Below are positions 45,831-48,600 of a stretch of 48,600 nucleotides of DNA, piece after piece. The notes below the pieces were generated by a model, which saw only the letters and a list, made by a program, of their open reading frames with translations, was not told where the DNA came from and did not search any database. Within the stretch, counting starts at the first letter, position 1. The number at the start of each line of letters is the position of its first letter. Position numbers and translations under genes: made by a program. The stretch spans positions 1 through 48,600 of the forward strand of contig JAAHGS010000003.1 of assembly GCA_010692645.1 (NCBI GenBank), read 5' to 3'. This DNA is from Symploca sp. SIO2E9. Lineage in GTDB: Bacteria > Cyanobacteriota > Cyanobacteriia > Cyanobacteriales > Coleofasciculaceae.

Positions 45831-46154
45831 ATGCGAAGAATTGACGCGATTGGCATTGGCATTGGTGTCTTTGCTGCTGGTGGGTTGATTTATGTAGTCT
45901 TGCAAATAGCTGGTCTTGATAGACTACAAGCGGGCATCTGGACTCAAGCGGTATTAGTCGGCGGCTTAATTGGTTGGCTACTAACTTATCTGTTCCGAGT
46001 CGGCACCAAAAACATGACTTACAACCAGCAGCTAAAGGACTATGAGGAAGCTGTGTTGAACAAGCGCCTAGAAGCCATGACACCAGAAGAACTAGCCCAG
46101 CTGCAAACAGAAATTGAACAAGAAGCTGGTTCCCAGACAGTTGATCAGCAATAA
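45831..46154 (+). CDS. DUF3007 membrane protein
   Basis: A 107-residue protein with two membrane helices (about 5-26 and 37-58) and a charged helical tail (YEEAVLNKRLEAMTPEELAQLQTEIEQE). This matches DUF3007, commonly found next to ndhL and with plastid relatives. It starts 26 bases after ndhL, so the two are almost certainly cotranscribed; a link to NDH-1 is suggested only by this pairing. Confidence 0.88.
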   Translation: MRRIDAIGIGIGVFAAGGLIYVVLQIAGLDRLQAGIWTQAVLVGGLIGWLLTYLFRVGTKNMTYNQQLKDYEEAVLNKRLEAMTPEELAQLQTEIEQEAGSQTVDQQ

Positions 46155-46243
46155 TTAACTGTTACTTCCGTTCACACCTAGACTTTTCTAGGAAGTAAGT
46201 GGACTCAAAATCTAAGCTCTTTGCATCCAAAATCCCAAATTGA

Positions 46244-47041
46244 ATGAACTCGGTTTCTGCTCGCTTCAAGTTTCTACGAGATACCTCCCAATGTGCTCTG
46301 ATTCCTTTTATCACGGCTGGGGATCCAGATTTAAGGACAACAGCCCAAGCCCTAAAAGTGCTAGACCAATCCGGCGCTGATTTGATTGAGTTAGGAGTTC
46401 CCTACTCTGATCCTCTAGCAGATGGTCCGACAATTCAAGCCGCAGCTACCAGGGCTTTAGAAAAGGGTGTACGTCTAGATGACGTTCTAGAGATGGTTAA
46501 GGAAGTTGCCCCTGCTCTGACAGCTCCACTGATACTTTTTACCTACTACAACCCGATTCTCAATCGAGGCATTGAATTATTCTTACAGCAGATTGCTGCT
46601 GTAGGCGTTAAGGGTTTACTGGTGCCAGACTTACCTTTAGAGGAAGCACAATCATTACTCAAGCCAGCAAAGGAGATTGGAATTGAGGTAGTTTTACTAG
46701 TTGCGCCGACAACTCCACAGTCTAGAATTGAAGCGATCGCTAAAAACTCTCAAGGATTCATCTACCTTGTCAGCGTTACTGGCGTCACAGGCATGAGAAG
46801 CCAGTTAGAATCAAGAGTGCAAGATTTACTCAAGCAGATGCGTAGGATCACAGATAAGCCGATAGGCGTTGGCTTCGGTATTTCCAAGCCAGAACAAGCC
46901 CTACAGGTCAAAAAATGGGGGGCAGATGCAGTAATTGTGGGCAGTGCCTTTGTGCAACGTTTGTCAGAGGGTACACAATCAGAAGCTTTGTTAGCAATTG
47001 GCGAGTTTTGTCAAAACCTCAAGTCAGCAATTAGGGATTGA
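46244..47041 (+). CDS. trpA: Tryptophan synthase alpha chain
   Basis: Splits indole-3-glycerol phosphate and passes indole to the beta chain. The 265-residue TIM barrel has catalytic Glu49 and Asp60 in [20 protein letters not shown], the loop [12 protein letters not shown], and the phosphate site [10 protein letters not shown] with [10 protein letters not shown]. The genes for the rest of tryptophan synthesis are not here, as is normal in cyanobacteria. It is 89 bases after the DUF3007 gene. Confidence 0.97.
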   Translation: MNSVSARFKFLRDTSQCALIPFITAGDPDLRTTAQALKVLDQSGADLIELGVPYSDPLADGPTIQAAATRALEKGVRLDDVLEMVKEVAPALTAPLILFTYYNPILNRGIELFLQQIAAVGVKGLLVPDLPLEEAQSLLKPAKEIGIEVVLLVAPTTPQSRIEAIAKNSQGFIYLVSVTGVTGMRSQLESRVQDLLKQMRRITDKPIGVGFGISKPEQALQVKKWGADAVIVGSAFVQRLSEGTQSEALLAIGEFCQNLKSAIRD

Positions 47042-47480
47042 GTAGTCTTGTTGAGAGATTTTTAGGGAACTCCAAGAAATAAATTATCCAATTGACTTAG
47101 AAACACGACCTAAAGATTCTTCTCCACCTCTCCCCCTGCTCGATTGGATATTTTCTTATTTGGAAGTCCCTGTATACCTCTCATTAGTAGATTTTTAAAA
47201 AATGTAGTTTTGAATTTAAAAGTAAGCCTTGCGGACATTATCGTTAAACAAGCACACCCCCTGACAAAATACATACCTACGTGTAAACTTTGTGAGGGCG
47301 AAGCTTGGCTTAGTACCTAAACTTAACATAAGATATGCTCTCTATGAGGTTTAGATTCTAGGCTTCCTAACTAACACCAACGCCTGATCAGCCCAGATAT
47401 ATTAAAGTCAGAGTGATGAATTTGCCAGTCCATCAGTCACAAATTATTTGTAATTCCATCCCAGTCCGGAGGCAACAAAC
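47042..47480. other. 439-base spacer with a MITE-like element
   Basis: No gene is seen. The first half holds the inverted-repeat element at 47065-47170. The second half should carry the promoter of the next gene, whose ATG has a good GGAGG site. Confidence 0.5.
47065..47170. mobile_element. MITE-like element, family C
   Basis: The left end starts GGGAACTCCAAGAAATAAAT (47065) and runs to TATCCAAT. The right end, read inverted, starts GGGACTTCCAAATAAGAAAA and also runs to TATCCAAT. The two ends match at 22 of 28 positions. The 106-base element has a C/T-rich centre and no coding capacity. It lies 24 bases after trpA. Confidence 0.7.
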
Positions 47481-48140
47481 ATGAGTGATACTATGTCATT
47501 TCTAACAGGTGCTGCCTTCGCTGGGGTAGCAGTTCTGTTCATGATCAAGGGAGGAGACAATCTCAGTGCTACCAACCTGCCTTCTACCCAACCCCTGCCC
47601 GTCTCGCCTAACAATCCCTATGAGACTCCATATAACCCCTATTTGACACCACCACCAACATCAACGACTGCCTCGCCAAATTTAAATTCACCAAACTATC
47701 AGCAGCAGCTGGAACTTGCACAGATTCAACCAATGCTCGAACAGCAACGCACTGAAATCGAGCAACTCAAAGTTCAAATGCAAAATCAGCAGTTGCTTAT
47801 TGATAGTCTAACTTCTCAAGTTGATGCCAAGAGCCTGCCTTCATGGGAAAACCCAGAATCGGCAATTGCTAATTCTGCCCAACCAGAAGTTCAGCAGCAA
47901 GATAATAAATTGGTTTCAGGGATCATTTGGGCACTGGGAGGGATTGCGATCACTATGAGTGGTGGAGTTGTCGTACTAGGAGCCTTAGCTTTGCTGTTGC
48001 GGCAGCAGCGTCCTCCTCGCACAACTTATGTGGTACAAAATCCCTATAACTCTCTGCCACCTTCTGTATCACCTAGACGTCGTTCTGAATTTGTGCAACC
48101 CCAGTATGAAGACAGGCGTATTGACCAAATGGATTACTGA
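47481..48140 (+). CDS. Membrane protein of unknown function with coiled coil
   Basis: A 219-residue protein: an N-terminal hydrophobic segment (FLTGAAFAGVAVLFMIKGG), a Pro/Asn/Thr-rich linker (about 30-75), a coiled coil (about 80-115, QQRTEIEQLKVQMQNQQLL), a second membrane helix (about 150-175, GIIWALGGIAITMSGGVVVL) and a basic Pro-rich tail. GGAGG eight bases before the ATG supports the start. I do not recognise it. The design suggests a membrane-tethered structural or scaffolding protein. Confidence 0.65.
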   Translation: MSDTMSFLTGAAFAGVAVLFMIKGGDNLSATNLPSTQPLPVSPNNPYETPYNPYLTPPPTSTTASPNLNSPNYQQQLELAQIQPMLEQQRTEIEQLKVQMQNQQLLIDSLTSQVDAKSLPSWENPESAIANSAQPEVQQQDNKLVSGIIWALGGIAITMSGGVVVLGALALLLRQQRPPRTTYVVQNPYNSLPPSVSPRRRSEFVQPQYEDRRIDQMDY

Positions 48141-48162
48141 AGCTGGGAACCTAGAGAGAAAA

Positions 48163-48391
48163 TTAGGTAAAAATGTCTTTTAAGGCTGGCGGCAGTTGTC
48201 GCATTACCTTTCCCTTCTCTCGATCAATAGCTACTAAAGTAACACGACCAGAAACGTAAAGTTGTTCTTGGTATCCCACTAAAGTTGTTCTTGGTATCCC
48301 ACTAAGGTAAAGGGTCTAGAGTATCGAGCGCCAGAAAAGTTTCCATCTGAATGCGAGTATGGTACTCAGTTGATTTATGAACGTGGTCACT
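48163..48391 (-). pseudogene. Broken acyl-CoA thioesterase (4HBT-like)
   Basis: The minus strand encodes a thioesterase C-terminus, YVSGRVTLVAIDREKGKVMR, ending LPPALKDIFT and stop at 48163-48165. Upstream, GARYSRPFTLVGYQEQL is in another frame and ends at a TAG created by a 23-base tandem duplication. Before it, EYHTRIQMETF is again in a different frame, consistent with loss of one T in a T run near 48345. The 5' end is replaced by a tnpB fragment. The product cannot be functional. Confidence 0.7.
48258..48303. repeat. 23-bp tandem duplication inside the thioesterase pseudogene
   Basis: Positions 48258-48280 and 48281-48303 are identical 23-base units starting AAAGTTGTTCTTGG. Twenty-three is not a multiple of three, so the copy shifts the reading frame and brings in a stop. 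Confidence 0.95.
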
Positions 48392-48600
48392 AAGGTTTCC
48401 AGGCTTCTAGTATCCAATTACAAAGTGATTTTCCTGCCTACTTTTGATACTTCAGAAATGGTGGTCAAATCCAATCGTAAACTAGCCAAGAAAACCGCTC
48501 GAAACATGCTTACTTGGAGTCACTACAAATTTGAACAACACTTGATGCAGATGGCTCAACGTGAAGGTGTTTTGGTTGTGCTGTGCAATGAGTCTTATAC
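48377..48600 (+). pseudogene. tnpB internal fragment (runs off right edge)
   Basis: From about 48391 the frame encodes KVSRLLVSNYKVIFLPTFDT followed by NRKLAKKTARNMLTWSHYKF and VVLCNESY, the middle of TnpB up to the RuvC catalytic Glu (NESY). The N-terminal half is missing and replaced by the thioesterase remnant, so this copy is 5'-truncated. The ATG at 48377 is probably chance. It may be complete toward the 3' side outside the window. Confidence 0.75.

Noticed and set aside
45811-46083. 90-codon minus-strand frame opposite the DUF3007 gene
   Set aside because: Antisense shadow of a gene in a conserved ndhL-DUF3007-trpA order.

Overview
The window is chromosomal DNA of a cyanobacterium. The evidence is ndhL followed by a DUF3007 gene and trpA, a split tRNA-Leu(UAA) gene carrying a small group I intron, a DUF3611 (Tic21/PIC1-like) membrane protein, a probable cytochrome b6f haem-assembly protein, twelve copies of the octamer GCGATCGC (HIP1), and an SLH-domain surface protein. 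The strain cannot be named from this; the mix of large surface proteins and decayed insertion elements suits a large-genome, colony- or mat-forming species.

Layout. 1-5.6 kb: the 5' end of a tnpB gene on the left edge, then nth, rseP, serS and a DUF3611 gene (all minus strand), a ~770-base spacer and a PadR regulator. 5.7-13.5 kb: a probable complex-C assembly protein, a small DUF3155-type protein, a Hik2-like sensor kinase, an SLH protein, a TerB-like protein and rsmB. 13.6-22.1 kb: mostly signalling genes on the minus strand (TPR protein, response-regulator/histidine-kinase fusion, PP2C phosphatase, AarF/UbiB kinase-like protein, small coiled-coil protein, Ser/Thr kinase homologue with an altered DFG motif). 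22.2-38.4 kb: a surface and sensory region with a 1374-residue haemagglutinin-type exoprotein containing a LamG-like domain, a 785-residue protein joining RTX repeats to 305 residues of Pro-Glu/Gln repeat, a membrane glycosyltransferase, a TVP38/VTT membrane protein, and a minus-strand trio of exported TPR-CHAT protease, DUF928 protein and CHASE2-PAS-adenylate cyclase. 38.4-48.6 kb: a tnpB relic, bioF, exoD-like, ahcY, DUF389, two unrecognised small proteins, trnL-UAA, ndhL, DUF3007, trpA, a two-membrane-segment protein, a broken thioesterase and a second edge tnpB fragment.

Mobile DNA is abundant but mostly decayed: three certain and two possible TnpB-type (IS200/IS605-like) remnants, and three different short terminal-inverted-repeat (MITE-like) families at four loci. 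One relic supplies the last codons of bioF.

The most interesting possible system is the 22-38 kb block. The CHAT protease has a signal peptide and an intact His/Cys pair, and sits beside a DUF928 protein and a cyclase with a CHASE2 sensor, near two very large repeat-rich exoproteins. A surface-sensing or adhesin-processing role is an inference; no TpsB/FhaC transporter is present in the window.
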